Shown piece by piece: positions 1 through 11,802 of a stretch of DNA of 23,260 bases. Made by a program: the position numbers and the translations under genes. Under the pieces are notes generated by a model. It did no database searches and was not told the origin of the DNA. It saw nothing but the letters and a program-made list of their open reading frames with translations. Location: NCBI GenBank assembly GCA_020650975.1, contig JAIPMN010039191.1, positions 1-23,260 of the forward strand, given 5' to 3'. The stretch is from Apostichopus californicus. Lineage: Eukaryota > Echinodermata > Holothuroidea > Aspidochirotida > Stichopodidae. Position 1 is the first letter of the stretch; each line of letters opens with the position of its first letter.

Positions 1-211
1 TGATATGTTATAGTCAGATAAAATAAAATTGGGATGTAGTTCTCCTTCCATAGCTAATCATTATTTCCGTAAATTCACCTTTATAATAAGCTAAATTTCT
101 GGAATGTTCCTTTTTGATGCTAACTTCATGATGACTCCTCTGTGCAGTCATAAATGTTACTGTTACTTTGAACTTGATATAAACAACACAACACCTCTGA
201 ATGGCATCCAT

Positions 212-433
212 TATATGTAGCAGGTGATGCCTGTTATTATGTGTAGCATGGATCTCCGTTAGTATGTGTAGCAGGTGATGCCTGTTATTATGTGTAGCAG
301 GGATCTCCGTCAGTATGTGTAGCAGGTGATGCCTGTTATTATGTGTAGCAGGGATCCTCCGTTAGTATGTGTAGCAGGTGATGCCTGTTAGTATGTGTAG
401 CATGGATCTCCGTTAGTATGTGTAGCAGGTGAT
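212..433. repeat. 51-bp minisatellite, about 4.3 copies
   Basis: GTAGCAGGTG recurs at 217, 268, 319, 371 and 422, giving a period of 51, 51, 52 and 51 bp. The single 52-bp step comes from one extra C in the GGATCCTCC version. Each unit is two related halves of about 25 bp: one runs GTAGCAGGTGATGCCTGTTA, the other GTAGCA(G/T)GGATCTCCGTTAG, and both end in TATGT. The array is therefore a duplicated 25-bp motif that was then amplified as a dimer. Copies differ at only a few sites (CATGG/CAGGG, TTATT/TTAGT), which suggests recent expansion. No coding role is seen. Confidence 0.93.
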
Positions 434-586
434 ATATCTTGTTTTGTGTCATCCCTTCATTAACTGTAACAGTTTGTCGAGGTGACAACACTTTTAATCA
501 GTCATAATTTGTTTCTTTCTAGGTTACAGATTTGAACTAGAGTTATCTCCACAAGGAACAGCAGACTGTCTAACGTGTACTCTTCC

Positions 587-770
587 AGAGAGAGAGAGAG
601 AGACATATAGGTGGAGATAGAGAGACAGTTGGACAAAGAAAGATGGAGATAGAGTGGGGTGGAGCAGATAGACTGACAGAGAGGTGGAGAGAGAGACAGC
701 TGGATAGAGAAAGGGAGAGGCAGCTGCGTAGCCTGGAGATAGGGGGTGGGGAGAGAGCAGATATACTGAC
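587..770. repeat. Purine-rich GA tract with a ~93-bp degenerate duplication
   Basis: The plus strand is almost pure purine. It begins with an (AG)8 run at 587-602. GCAGATA(G/T)ACTGACA occurs at 664 and again at 757, and GGTGGAGA...GAGACAG(T/C)TGGA also appears twice, so an approximately 93-bp purine-rich unit has been duplicated and has drifted. The long minus-strand reading frame across it is low-complexity Ser/Leu/Pro and is not considered a gene. It lies immediately beyond the 3' end of the LINE remnant, so it may have begun as that element's simple-sequence tail, but this is inference. Confidence 0.75.
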
Positions 771-829
771 ATTCTTCTCAGTAATGTCTCTAGAGATGCC
801 ATAACAGACTGTTTTATTTAGTTAACCAA

Positions 830-1091
830 TCAATAGTCATAAGCCAAAATGGCCAGTCGACCTCCTCGAAGATTATACACAATATGAGGTTCACAGCAAT
901 TAATAATATAAATCCGACGCCTGTCATCTTCAATCAGCTGATTTGCAGAACGACCGGACCATCTGGTTAAGTTGTCAATCCCACGCATGCGGACGGCCTG
1001 GATTGTGTTTGAAGCCGTAAGGTAAACCATACATTACAGCAGAAGTCAGACCTTCATATCAAACTGCGTGTCCGCACCACTTAGCTTTACG
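830..1091 (-). pseudogene. Broken LINE reverse-transcriptase C-terminal fragment
   Basis: This is a decayed 3' end of the ORF2 protein of a non-LTR retrotransposon. Reading the minus strand from 1091, one frame gives RKAKWCGHAV, a TGA stop, then YEGLTSAVMYGLPYG and GRP. Around 985-998 the match moves to a second frame giving RMRGIDNLTRWSGRS, then an acidic-basic DDRRR..Y segment that ends at the TAA at 830. This is the usual order at LINE ORF2 ends: K-x-(K/R)-W-x-GH, then (H/Y)-x-x-L-x-x-x-(I/V)-x-x-G, GRP, (W)-IDN-(I/L)-x-x-W-(T/S)-G, and a final DR-x-x-(W/Y). At least one internal stop and one frameshift show that it is dead. No reverse-transcriptase catalytic core (YADD box) is present, so only the tail is retained, consistent with 5' truncation. 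An AATAAAA sits just past the stop. The clade cannot be assigned. Confidence 0.65.
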
Positions 1092-1379
1092 TTGAAGGAC
1101 ATTTCCAGAAGGGAACAACCAACGTCCCGCGACCTTTGTGTACAACTCATCATTTATCATTGGTTAACCGTGTTTTCCTTTCTGATTATTGATCATATTT
1201 TACAAGTAGATATTAATTATCAACGATGCTCGTCTTTTAGTTACAAATAACATTAAAATATATCTTGAGACGAACTTGCCTTCCATTTCTGCTGAACTCA
1301 TTATATTTTGTAGGCACGTGACGTATATAACGCATTAACTGCTACTTCTTCATATAGCGATTGTTCAATCAGGTGACAT

Positions 1380-1690
1380 ATGGAACGGATTACTGCTGGT
1401 ATATAGACCTAGAAAATGTGTAATCATGTTCTTATTATATAGATTAAATGTCATTGGGTAATATCATAGTGAATGTAGGTTATGATCAAGTTATGTATTT
1501 GCAATGATTAACTAAAGATTAATAATATATCGAATGTGTAATTCCTTGTTACATTAGACGGATCAACTACTGATATATATTACAGTGAATGTATAATTCC
1601 TTGTTACATTAAACGGATTAACTAGTGGTAATTAAAATAGTGAATGTGTAATTGTACTCGCACCCTGCACTAAACGGACTATCAGATGTC
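1380..1690. repeat. ~55-bp tandem repeat, decaying to the left
   Basis: GAATGT(G/A)TA(A)TT occurs at 1532, 1587 and 1642 with exact 55-bp spacing. The associated block CCTTGTTACATTA(G/A)ACGGAT(C/T)AACTA is shared by the first two units, and a TAAACGGACTA version follows the third. Weaker copies lie to the left: GAATGTAG at 1471 and AAATGTGTAAT near 1412, each with an ACGGATTA-like element nearby. The right-hand units are well preserved and the left-hand ones eroded. No coding content is evident. Confidence 0.75.
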
Positions 1691-1698
1691 ACATTGTA

Positions 1699-1962
1699 AT
1701 GTTATTAGTGATATTTTTGTGGTTTTTTCTCAGAATATACTGGGCAGTAAGAGTTCAACTGATGTTACGTAATGGTAATACCATACTGATGTTACGTAAT
1801 GGTAATACCATACTGATGTTATGTAATGGTAATACCGTACTGATGTTACGTTATGGTAATACCATACTGATGTCACGTAATGGTAATACCATACTGATGT
1901 TACTTAATTGTAATACCACTCTGACACCAAATAGTTCTAAAATCAGAGGCAATGAGTGTTAA
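1699..1962 (+). other. Uncertain ORF containing a 27-bp in-frame minisatellite
   Basis: An 87-codon frame starts with a hydrophobic stretch (LLVIFLWFFLRIYW) and then repeats the nonapeptide MLRNGNTIL six times with substitutions, ending TPNSSKIRGNEC. The hydrophobic N-terminus followed by an Asn-rich repeat superficially resembles a secreted or membrane peptide. However, any 27-bp repeat without a stop in one frame produces such an ORF, and no splice signals, homologous domain or untranslated context support expression. It is probably a by-product of the minisatellite rather than a gene, and it is recorded because the reading frame is uninterrupted throughout. Confidence 0.15.
1752..1922. repeat. 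27-bp minisatellite, 6 copies
   Basis: GATGTTACGTAATGGTAATACC recurs at 1761, 1788, 1815, 1842, 1869 and 1896, exactly 27 bp apart. The first two units are identical. Later ones differ by single substitutions (TGTAATGG, CGTTATGG, GTCACG, CTTAATTG), with the last unit most diverged. There are no indels, so all copies share one reading phase. The TTACGTAA core is itself an 8-bp palindrome, repeated once per unit where intact. Confidence 0.95.
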
Positions 1963-2317
1963 TCTTGTCTCAGTTCTTTAATGTTTCTGGTTTTACGATG
2001 AATCTAAAGCCAATCGTTAAACCACTCTTTACGCTTAACGATAATAGAAATGCCAAGTTCACCCAAGTTTCTGGAAATAACAAGTTGACCCAAAATACAC
2101 AAATTTGTGGTCAAATCATATGTACATGATAATTTTGTTTTTAAATTTGATTATTTATTAGTAATATTAATTATTCATTATAATATCTTTACTTATTCAA
2201 CATCTATTATCAGTTCATATGTTGCTCTATTTTCAGTCTTGTTAGGCTATTTCGAGATGCTTTACTTTTCTTATATGTCGTTCATTTCCGATTTTATGTG
2301 AAAATACTATATATCAT
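1963..2317. other. AT-rich intergenic stretch
   Basis: No gene, repeat or RNA feature is recognised. Bases 2110-2300 are especially T-rich and give a hydrophobic 64-codon plus-strand frame of the kind produced by composition alone. Confidence 0.6.
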
Positions 2318-2540
2318 ATAGGCAGGGGATGTAATCCCGTTCGAGAAGGACGGAGAGCTTGACCTCCGCCCAAGACCTGGGATTATCCTCCCCGGGAGAA
2401 TCAACCTAAATTAGAGTCCACCCGGTGACTGTGGTTCACACTGCGGACGCAAACACTCTGTCCACCAAATTCCTAATCTAGAAGGCCTCTTACCCCTCAC
2501 CAGAGCTAAGGCCTCCTCCTAGCTAATAAAGTCATTCTTG
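2318..2540. other. GC-rich unclassified block, possible TE remnant
   Basis: The composition changes sharply from the AT-rich surroundings to a CCTC/CCGG-rich segment and back. It contains GGGATGTAATCCC, a 5-bp inverted repeat around GTA, at the left end, a related GGGATTATCCTCCCC further in, and runs such as CTCCCCGGGAG (palindromic) and AAGGCCTCCTCC. Neither strand gives an open frame with recognisable motifs. The abrupt edges suggest an inserted repeat, but no terminal inverted repeat, target-site duplication or second copy is visible in the window. Confidence 0.35.
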
Positions 2541-5500
2541 TCAAGGGGAACTTTTTTATTTGAATATCCCAATTAATTGGTCCCACCTAACTAACTAAAA
2601 GTTAGAAAACCCATTTATCATATTTTTATCTAACGTTTTCAGCGTCCAAGACGGATCAGAATAATCACTTTGAAATTCGTGAACTTTGGAGTGGGAGGGA
2701 GGATGGGTAGGGATTGAGGTGTCCTTAGATCAATGTGATATCAATTGTATATCTTTGACAGAATAACCAATTGTGAAGCTGGTTGTATAATCTACCAATG
2801 TAACTTCTCAGTCAAATGATTTAACCTCCAATGCTTACTTTTGTCTTTCGACAATTACAATGAAACTTACACGTATTTTATTTTATTAACTTCGAAACCA
2901 TTAAAAAAAAATATTAGTGTTTGCGTTTTTTCATAAAGTAATCTTATTGAAAATTCATCGAATGTGTTGGAGGCACTATGATATCTGTCATAGGTCAACA
3001 ATTGCATGTTACACTATAACTGATCTGTTATATCGAACTTGTCTTCCTGAAGAAAACAAAATGGAGGACGTTTTGGTGTATATCGAACTTCAAGATATTT
3101 CCAGTTAACATGACGTCATTTACTAAGGTTTCTTTTTCTTATTTAGCTTAAATATTTCCTGTAACAGTTTGTTGTTACAATTATTGACAGTTGATGCATC
3201 ATTTACCTTCACTTACAGCTACCAGTTTTAATTTTAAATTTGTAAGTGTTTTTATTTGTTTTCGTTGGGGTGGGGGTGCTTTACGCATTTTGTTTATTGC
3301 TATTCCCTTTTGTTTATTTTTCAATGTTCATTCTATAATCTATGGATTTTAAAGCCTACTGTAAACATAATATGTGGTATGGTTTACGATGACGTGTATA
3401 TTACGTAATATAATGATCATTACATAACATTAATATTTTGTACTTATACAGTAAATTTAAAGATAATGATTCGCTTTCTATTGTACTCTCCTTTATCTAA
3501 TCACCACGCAAGCTAGACGTTTATATTCATGTATACTTTAGTGATGTATCTTCCCTTAAGTTACATTACAGCCGATTAAAGACAATCCAGTGACGAGTCT
3601 GTTACGTCATTCAATAATAATTCGAACAAGATAATGACAATCTGAACATTTTGTGTACTGAAGCTTGAAATCAATGATCGTACTTCTACATATGGTAAGT
3701 CTTGTAGTTTACTCATGGCTGAGACCAATAGTAGTTCAACAATTCACTCGAAACATTTTATCAAAGGTATTATAATTGCAAATTATTTCAGAAAATTTTA
3801 CACAATGTAAGAATTTCATGAAAATATCATTATTTTCTTGTTACAATGTCTTTGCAGTTTCTTATGTTTGGCTTTAATTGTCCAAGCTTTAAGACGCTTG
3901 CAAGCTAACAAGCAGGTCTTTTCATGTTATCCCCTCGTTGTGCACATATTATTGTAACCATTTCTGGTGTAATCTTCTACTAGCAAATTGCTAAGAAAGG
4001 AAAATTTAAAATTAACTCTAAATCGACTTTCATGAATAGTTGTTTTCATCTTTATAGATATAACACATTGTTTATAAATGTTTCTTCATTCCCTTTTCGT
4101 TCTTTTGTCTTTTAGTTTTATTGCTTTCTTTTACCCTTTTTACAATTCATGTGATTAAACAAAGGTAACGAGAGATCTGTTTGTATAATGGACATATGTA
4201 ATGTGAAAGCATATAGTTGGTTAGCCATACAGTACGTATTCGATGAGCTGTTTTACGTGATTAACTTAGAAAAGTCAATATTTGCTAATCGTTCCGTCAT
4301 CCTACTAAAGAGTATTAACTCGGACCTTTCACTATGTTTTGTTGTTTTCGTTTCAAAACACCTTACATCGTACTTGTCATACATTACAACATGTCCTCGT
4401 TTTTGTCCAAAAAATAAATAAACCCATATTTAGTTTGTTGCAGTCTGGAATCCATTTTGTAACTTAATTGTACCAAATTCATATGTAACTTGTGACTACA
4501 AAACCATTAGAGATATATTTGATTTGACAATTTTTACTCTAAGTTTTTATTGTATGAATTGTATGGTTGTTTGAAAGGCCAAGATGTAGACCTACTGTGT
4601 CAGTGCAGCACGACATCAGCATAAATATTGTTTATTGTTTTCGAGTTTCAGACTTTCAAGAAGTTGTCGAGTTGTTGCTTTACAACTTGGCAAAACATCA
4701 AACATATGACTTCGTCGAGTTGATAGGTCACGCTAACCTGTAAAATCTTGGATAAAGAAATGTCAAAACTACGTCAATTTAGATTTGCACTCACATGACA
4801 CCTTGACAATAAATATCAAATTGTTTGAATGTCGTGTTATATACTAAAGCAGTAGTCTATAACTTGTTTGTACCTTCAGAACCGCCGTGAAATCGCGATA
4901 TCGACTAAAAAAAAATATATAAAAATAAATCAAAGATTCTGTGATCCGTTTCCTTTCTTCGTCTGCTTTCTGTATTCTACTACAATGTTAGTGTTAGCAC
5001 ATGTACTAACTTGAAGATGTAATCTAAAATATTTGTAATGACAACCAAAATATTTTCCCCCCAAGCTTGGAGTTATCCTTGAAGGTTCTGTTAAGTCTAT
5101 AAGTCTATACACAAACGTCAATATCTTTGTAGCCAAGTGTCTTCAATCTGGTAACGTGGAGCAGGCTCCTGCGATTATTTCCTAAGTTTTATCCTCGGTA
5201 TTTGTTTCATGAAAGTATAGATCCCTGATTTGAGGATGCATAAAAATTGCATTGTTTGGCCCTATATACATACCTTCATGAGCACTCCTGACTGTTTGGC
5301 GTTCCATGTAAATGCAAGCACACATGAATATGTGATGTAACGTGATGTAACAATTAAGAGGGTTGTGGTCATCTTCAACGTCATATTCCCTTAAACTGTA
5401 ACCAGATGAATTTGTATATTTGTTATCTTGATTTGGAGGTTAATTACGACCAGTGCATAAGAACAATGTGTTACAGTTTCGACATTTCAATGTACAATCA

Positions 5501-6469
5501 ACCTAGCTTATTTTGTAAACATAACCCGGTAAAATTGTTTCGAATAGCATCCTTTCAAGAAATGGACCGCGTTTGATAAAAGATTGTTCCCCTCCTGCAT
5601 TCAAATTACCTATGATAGAGTTTTTGATTGTAAAACCTGTTACTATACAACATACCAACTGGTTTATCAGTTGATCTCGTTTTGCTTGATAACAACCCAT
5701 TTTTCACGAGAAGCGTAAGTTGTTAGCGCATGTAATATGTGTAACAAAGTTCATATATTTTTTAATAAAATGACCAAGTAATAGAGGTGAATCTAGCGAC
5801 ATGTAGTTTAGTCAGCTATCTTTGAAGACAATTTAATGATATTGAAAAAGTTCGTCCTATCCCAGGGCCGTGCCAAACGATGCCAAACAACGTTTAAATT
5901 GATAATTAGCATAGTTAAGATCAGGGCCAACTTTGAGAGACATTTAAACACTGATAAATATCAATTTGCTCGACGGATCTTCCTTCCTCTCTCTGGTCAC
6001 CCCTACATTTTACTTTTTAACATAAATCATGGACTTCATTTTAATGCAGCAAAATTTCTTCAGAAGTGGTATTGTGTAGAAATGAAATGTTTACCAATTT
6101 CACCTGACCTCAGGTAACCTTCGACAGAAATATTGTGAAGCCGGTTGACATTCGGCTGTCACCGAATAGGATTATGGTCAAGTTATGTAAGTTAAAATAT
6201 AAATTGATGTCATTCAAACCAAGATAAACTCTGATAAGCAGTGTTTAACTGCTTCAAAGACTTTGCTTCAAAACATTTAGCGTATGGTTCTGTATCGTTT
6301 CATCTTTATGACTGTGTAAATAGCTTATTTCACCCTTCATGGTGTGATTTTGTGGTCTGCAGTAAAAGAGATATATCGTCTCGTTAACAGCATCCTAAGA
6401 ATGAGATAGTATGGCAGATTGGTACAAAGTTCAATGATGGGGTTATGACTCTTCCTCCATAAACATTTT
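2541..6469. other. Featureless AT-rich non-coding DNA
   Basis: This stretch was read on both strands without finding a convincing exon, RNA gene or long repeat. The plus frames near 2917-3108, 4188-4421 and 5836-6117 and the minus frames near 4930-5136 and 5503-5700 have no family motifs and no matching pair of strong acceptor and donor sites. Minor features are a GGGGTGGGGGTG tract near 3267 and a doubled GTGATGTAAC near 5332-5352. Confidence 0.55.
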
Positions 6470-6565
6470 AAGTGTTTAAATAGTGATAATAAACTGAAAT
6501 AATGATTAGGTGTAATGATAATAAAGTGTAATAATAGTAAAGTGTTTAACTACTGATAATAATCA
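6470..6565. repeat. AT-rich GATAATAA short-repeat cluster
   Basis: AAGTGTTTAA(A)TAGTGATAATAA near 6470 recurs as AAGTGTTTAACTACTGATAATAA near 6540, with several further (T)GATAATAAA and GTAATAATAG units in between. It is a degenerate AT-rich local duplication of about 70 bp. Confidence 0.5.
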
Positions 6566-6776
6566 TTAAGTTAAGATACAAATAAAACAGAACACACATC
6601 AAAGTTCAAAAAACGAAGCTTTGCTCCATTTGTACGATGGGAAGTATAGTTGGTTTTGTTCGAAAACATTTGACTGTAAATCTGACTGATCCTTATATAC
6701 GTTATTGGTCAATGAGGTAACTTACACTGATTGTCAACAAATAGATGAAGAACACGTACTGAAGTTAGAACGTGTT

Positions 6777-6803
6777 AAAATGAAAATGAAAATGAAAATG
6801 AAA
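6777..6803. repeat. (AAAATG)n microsatellite
   Basis: Four uninterrupted copies of the hexamer AAAATG are followed by AAA. Confidence 0.9.
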
Positions 6804-6810
6804 CTTTTAC

Positions 6811-8096
6811 ACTAACTTGGTAAGGTTTTTACGTAATTTGTGATTTTAAACTTATTAATTGATTGGGGAAGTAGGTGGGTGGGAATCTGGACACGCTAGC
6901 ATATATGACGCCATGATCAATTGTTGGTGCGTAAGATATGCATCACCAAATATATCATGGCAAGACTAGACGGGGAGGGGGAGGTTGGCGTGGATAAGTT
7001 ACATTATTTAGGTTGTACTGAGGTCACATGTGGTTCAATATCTTACAATGAACATTGCCTTGCTAAAGTCAAATATAAATTAAGCAATTTTAACTTCTAT
7101 TTATCCGGAATTCTTTGTTTTCCAAGATGAATATATTACGGACAACGACATTCGATCCACTTCAAGAGTGAAGCAGGACTGGGGTGTGTGTGGAAGGCTA
7201 ATGTTACCGGAACGATAGTAAAACCTGAACATGTTTGATTAGCGTACAGATAAAATAATCTAACATTTATTGACACTTTAAGTGGCATTTTGTGTGTAAA
7301 TTTGTAACTGCAATCTTCCCGACCAAGCCACGTAATGTTAACTCCTATGATAATACTATGAATATATCTAACCATGTGACTGTGGCCGTACACCTGCTGA
7401 TAAGAAATACACTGATTGAACCAATAATACACGATAAAATACATTTGTGTTATCTAACACAAATTCAGTGTTATCTTTCTCCTCTTCATTTACAAGCCTC
7501 GGTGTGCATACATTATTACAATGTTTAAAACTATCTTAAATTACATGAACTTACTCTTAAGCAAACTTTACGTGAAACATCTATGATGAAAAGAAAATGT
7601 TTCTCACTTTGTAAACCGTAAAGCAGCCGTATTCCGACTTATCAAGTAATTGTACTCCAAAATCTTCAGAGTATTCAAAATTAGATCTTGCATTTAATCA
7701 AAATAAGGCACCTTGTTTTACGGTCGGTAAATGCGCGAATAAAGTACATACAGCTTGCAACCTGTCGTCACCCAGATAAATATTTTTTTCTTCTAGTTTT
7801 CATCCTTTGAAATATTTGCATCTCACTGGGGAAGGGCACAACTTTCTTCTGCTTATAACAAAGGTATCGTAAGATGACGACTGTACGGTCAGGATAGTCA
7901 GAGTGAGGTTGTAGGAATATTTAGATCTTCCATGTTTATCTGAGATTGAAGGGCTGCCCTGACGTTCGTTAACTGTTGACGTTCACAATAATGAATATTC
8001 AAAGAACATAATGATATAGATATAAACATCAAGAGAAACAAAGGAGGAACCAGAGTAATACACAGATTACCACCGTTAAAGCTTTTTCCATTCATC
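6811..8096. other. AT-rich intergenic stretch
   Basis: No supported gene. The two overlapping opposite-strand frames at 7136-7444 and 7292-7528 and the minus frame at 7898-8173 show no domain motifs. The last owes its Pro/Arg run to the adjacent poly-G tract. Confidence 0.55.
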
Positions 8097-8100
8097 GGAA

Positions 8101-8114
8101 GGGGGGGGGGGGGG
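8101..8114 (+). repeat. G14 homopolymer
   Basis: Fourteen consecutive G on the plus strand follow TTCATCGGAA. Such a run can form quadruplexes and its length is likely to vary between individuals and between sequencing reads. Confidence 0.95.
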
Positions 8115-11100
8115 CGTGCTCGTTTTGATATCCGATTTGGTTTGGTATATAGGTTGTGAATACAACTATACATTTACAGGGCTAACTGTCTAGTACATTA
8201 GTTTGAATGATATAGTTATGCTAGGAGTAAAAGAAAAAACTTGTGTTTATGTACAGAATTTGAAAACAGGACGACGATCAAGATTTTCTAGGTCGATCGG
8301 TCCTTAATCCATCATTTGAACGATAAACCTGCATTATATGTCAACAAATCTTCATTGACAATGCTAAACTTCGATTATTTAACCGAATTATCGGTCGGAT
8401 TTGTAATCAAAATCCAAATTATTGCCTGTAAGCTTTCCTTTTCAGTTGTAAAACCTGGAGTACCGGTTCAAAACAAGACCGGCATTGAGCAATAATCCAA
8501 TTTTTCCGACAGAGTGAAACTGGAATATATCATTAGTGTGTATTTTGCTTTACCATACACGTGATTCAGGAATAATTTAGACATGCGAGTAAACATCCGG
8601 TAAGATTAGCATAACAATACGAGTAAAAACCCAGTCTGAATGAAAAGAAAACCGCAGGTGGCTTTAGCTTTGTGAACATTCCAGGGACAGATGTTCTGTT
8701 ATAGTTATACAGTATTGCATTAAGATAGCTTGAATAGGCTCGTTGCTCGTGCATAAACTCCATACAATAGCAATTGAACGTACGGGGACTGTTGGTGATA
8801 GTGTAACCATTTAGTTAAATAATATTTACTTCAAAGGCATCAATTAAAAGACACTACAACATTTTCATCGTGCTCTACATCCATGGAAATGTTTGTGCAA
8901 TATTATTCTCGTTGGATCAATATCCCAGGATTTTACCTTGTGATTATTTCGCAATGATTGCGTAATCCAAAGTGATGTACCATGGATTCAGGATCAACAG
9001 TTTTCAGAGACCTATACTTTTTTTTCGAGGGCTGAGAAACTGATTCCTTATGAAGGCGGATTTAATTTTTCGAGAGGATCACTTTGGTTTTTTATTACCG
9101 GGATACACTTTAAACTATAGCATAACGCCAGTTCTTATCAGGTGGTGAAGTTCGTACGTAATTTTACCTTCCTGACTTCCCGAAATATTTTGGAGATTAA
9201 CAGATATTGGATGTCAAAGTATGATCCCCTTGACCCCTCGTCATCTCATGTGAGTACACATTCTAATGAAAATCTTTGTTAATATTTTTAATCTGGAATA
9301 AACGGTATTAGTTTACACACTAGCAACAGTTCACTTCTCCAAGACCTAGGTTATTGTCACATCAACAACCAGAAACACAATCCAAACTTTAACTAGCCCA
9401 TGATTTTCTTAATAAAAGAAGTAACTTTTAACAACCTTTACTATCATCAATTTGGATAAATATATAAATTTAAATATCGGCTTAACAAGTAATTGTATTA
9501 TTAATGTTATGGTTAAAGATGATGTTTTGAACATCCTCCGATGGTCACTCACCACCCAAGCCCAAAAGGAAAAATTAGAACAAGGTGAATAAGGTAAGAC
9601 AATAGTCCTTGACTTTCTTGATAGAGGCGGAATTATTTAGTGCAGTCATTGTCTATCATTTGTGTTGAATACACAGAAACCAGAAGAAATACACATTCAT
9701 ATGTGACTCATTCCTTTTCGTAATTAAAGTAAATTAGTCATCATTTCCAGAAGAAAATCGTTTCTTGGAAACTAAATCAGAGCCAAACCTAACTTGATAT
9801 TACAAACGACTTAAACTAAGTAGCAAACGAACTATGTCACGCTAATGCATCAATTAATCGCTGTTCATTGTTTTGCGTATTTCAACGGCGTTGTAGTACC
9901 TTCCGATAAAATCTCAGTGTAATTAACTTCTTTACTACTAACAATACTAATAAAAAAATGTTTCCATGAAAGTATAATGTCCAGGCAAGCATATTTTTTG
10001 TGACGTTAATTCTCATTTGAAATGATTAAAGCACCACGTGCTGTAGTCTTTACTGCTTTTCCTTTTTCTCTTCGAAATTTCTTGACCAACCTTCTAAATT
10101 ACATTTAATGATCAGAATTGATTATAACACCATTTGAATATAAATTGCTGTCATGGTGAAAATGGAAATTACCAAGTTTTCTTTAGTACCATCATCAAAT
10201 AATTTATGAAATATTTTAATCCATTTACTGGGATTAGACAACAAACATTTCGCATGCGCAAATTTAAAGCATTTGATATTATAGTGTATTTTGATCGAAC
10301 CATCGATATTAGGAACTTGTTGAAATATCAAGCTAAGCTGCAAATCAAAATCAGAGAGATCCTTATCACCAGAGTTCCATCATCGTTATCTATAAACATA
10401 ACATACAGATCTGCGCGTCGCTAAGTTTCCGTATTCCAGCATAAGCATACATAGGCTTGTAACCACTTATTTTAGATGACAGTGGTAATTTTCGAACGTT
10501 TATTTCCAGTTAGATGATGATAGCAGTTAAAATGATTTAATTCCTGTTACGATTAATAAATTTAATTTTCTTCAGTGAAAATGATATTATTATTATTGTT
10601 AGATGTTAAGCCCATGGTGCATCAAGCAAATGTATGTCGGCTGTATTTTCACAGCGTTGTAAATCTACGAAAAGTTCGTTCGAAGTCTTCTCGCTGGTAC
10701 CTTCGGTTCTATTTCTTTTACGTAACTCAATCAAATGACGGCTATTGCGAGCTCATCACCAAGACTAAAAAAAGGTGCAGCGCTTTAGGGTTGAGAACGT
10801 GACTGCTGGTGGAAGAGGATCGTATATAGCTATAAATGGTATCAGTTTGACGTCATATGATCAGCATACTTTATATTCTTCGCTTCCGAATTCTTCTTTC
10901 CTGGATGAAGTTCGTACCTATTTGATGATCTTTGGATATTTCTTGATAAATTTGCGACACTATAGAAGGGTCGTCAAACCACTGTCCCGTTGACCTCCAC
11001 ATTATGTAAGCACACTTGTTTACTAAATTACTTTAAAAACAGTAAGTCATAAACTACAGGATACATACTTGAAAGAAATTGTTACTTTTTGAACTTTTAT

Positions 11101-11770
11101 TCTCACCCCAAATAGCGTAGGATTAATTGTGGATTGGTACATTGTTTTGTCCAATAGACCTACATTAGTTGTAAATAAGGTTTAACGATACTTTTAGAAC
11201 TAACGATAAGCTATTTCCTCAGGTGTTTATTACAGCCAACACTGTGCAAAAACGAGGGCCTATATACTAAATCTGTGAATTTTGAAATGATGCTGTGTTT
11301 AACCCTTTTTCTTTGCAAAGTGAAAGGCTTTTAGATGAACAAATTTAAGCTTAATTAACAGACTAGTTTCATGAACGGAGGAGGTGATTGACGCATTAAC
11401 GGATATGTGACCATATGTTTATTTACACACAAAAAAACTAATGTAACGTGAGCGTACAGTAAGACACTTGACCGTGGTATGAAAATGGACTTAAATTACT
11501 CCTGAAAGAAAGTGTAAGAGTTTGCACTATAATGCAGTACTGTTAACATTGTGGGACACAAATTTATCTGTATTTGACTAAACGCTTCAAACTCGCTGTT
11601 TAAGAACAATCAATTGTTTGTAAGTTTAACCATTAGTAGGTCTCGTAGTGTGTAAGTATTACATAATAGTCAGAATGACACGATTAAACAAACTCAAAAT
11701 ACAGATGGAAACACGTTTTCAGGAAGTGAATAAGAATGATTTAAATGTTATAATGACAAAAATGACGGCG
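8115..11770. other. Featureless AT-rich non-coding DNA
   Basis: No gene, RNA or substantial repeat was found. Plus-strand frames at 10206-10424, 10575-10802, 10775-10993 and 11648-11857 and minus frames at 8566-8763 and 10122-10343 lack recognisable motifs and flanking splice or polyadenylation context. Confidence 0.55.
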
Positions 11771-11776
11771 GCGAGT

Positions 11777-11802
11777 GGGGGAGGGGGAGGGGGTGGGAGG
11801 GG
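11777..11802 (+). repeat. G-quadruplex-type tract
   Basis: Runs of 5, 5, 5, 3 and 4 G are separated by single A or T bases, so this meets the G3+N1-7 quadruplex pattern on the plus strand. It also generates a poly-Gly segment in a local reading frame, which is not considered coding. Confidence 0.85.

Noticed and set aside
212-433. Regularly spaced repeats resembling a CRISPR array
   Set aside because: The units are contiguous 51-bp tandem copies with no unique spacers, and the context is eukaryotic.
524-802. 92-codon minus-strand ORF with Ser/Leu/Tyr repeats
   Set aside because: It is the translation of the GA/CT-rich simple sequence and has no domain or splice support.
7898-8173. 91-codon minus-strand ORF with Pro-rich segment
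   Set aside because: The Pro run is the complement of the G14 homopolymer, and no other coding evidence exists.
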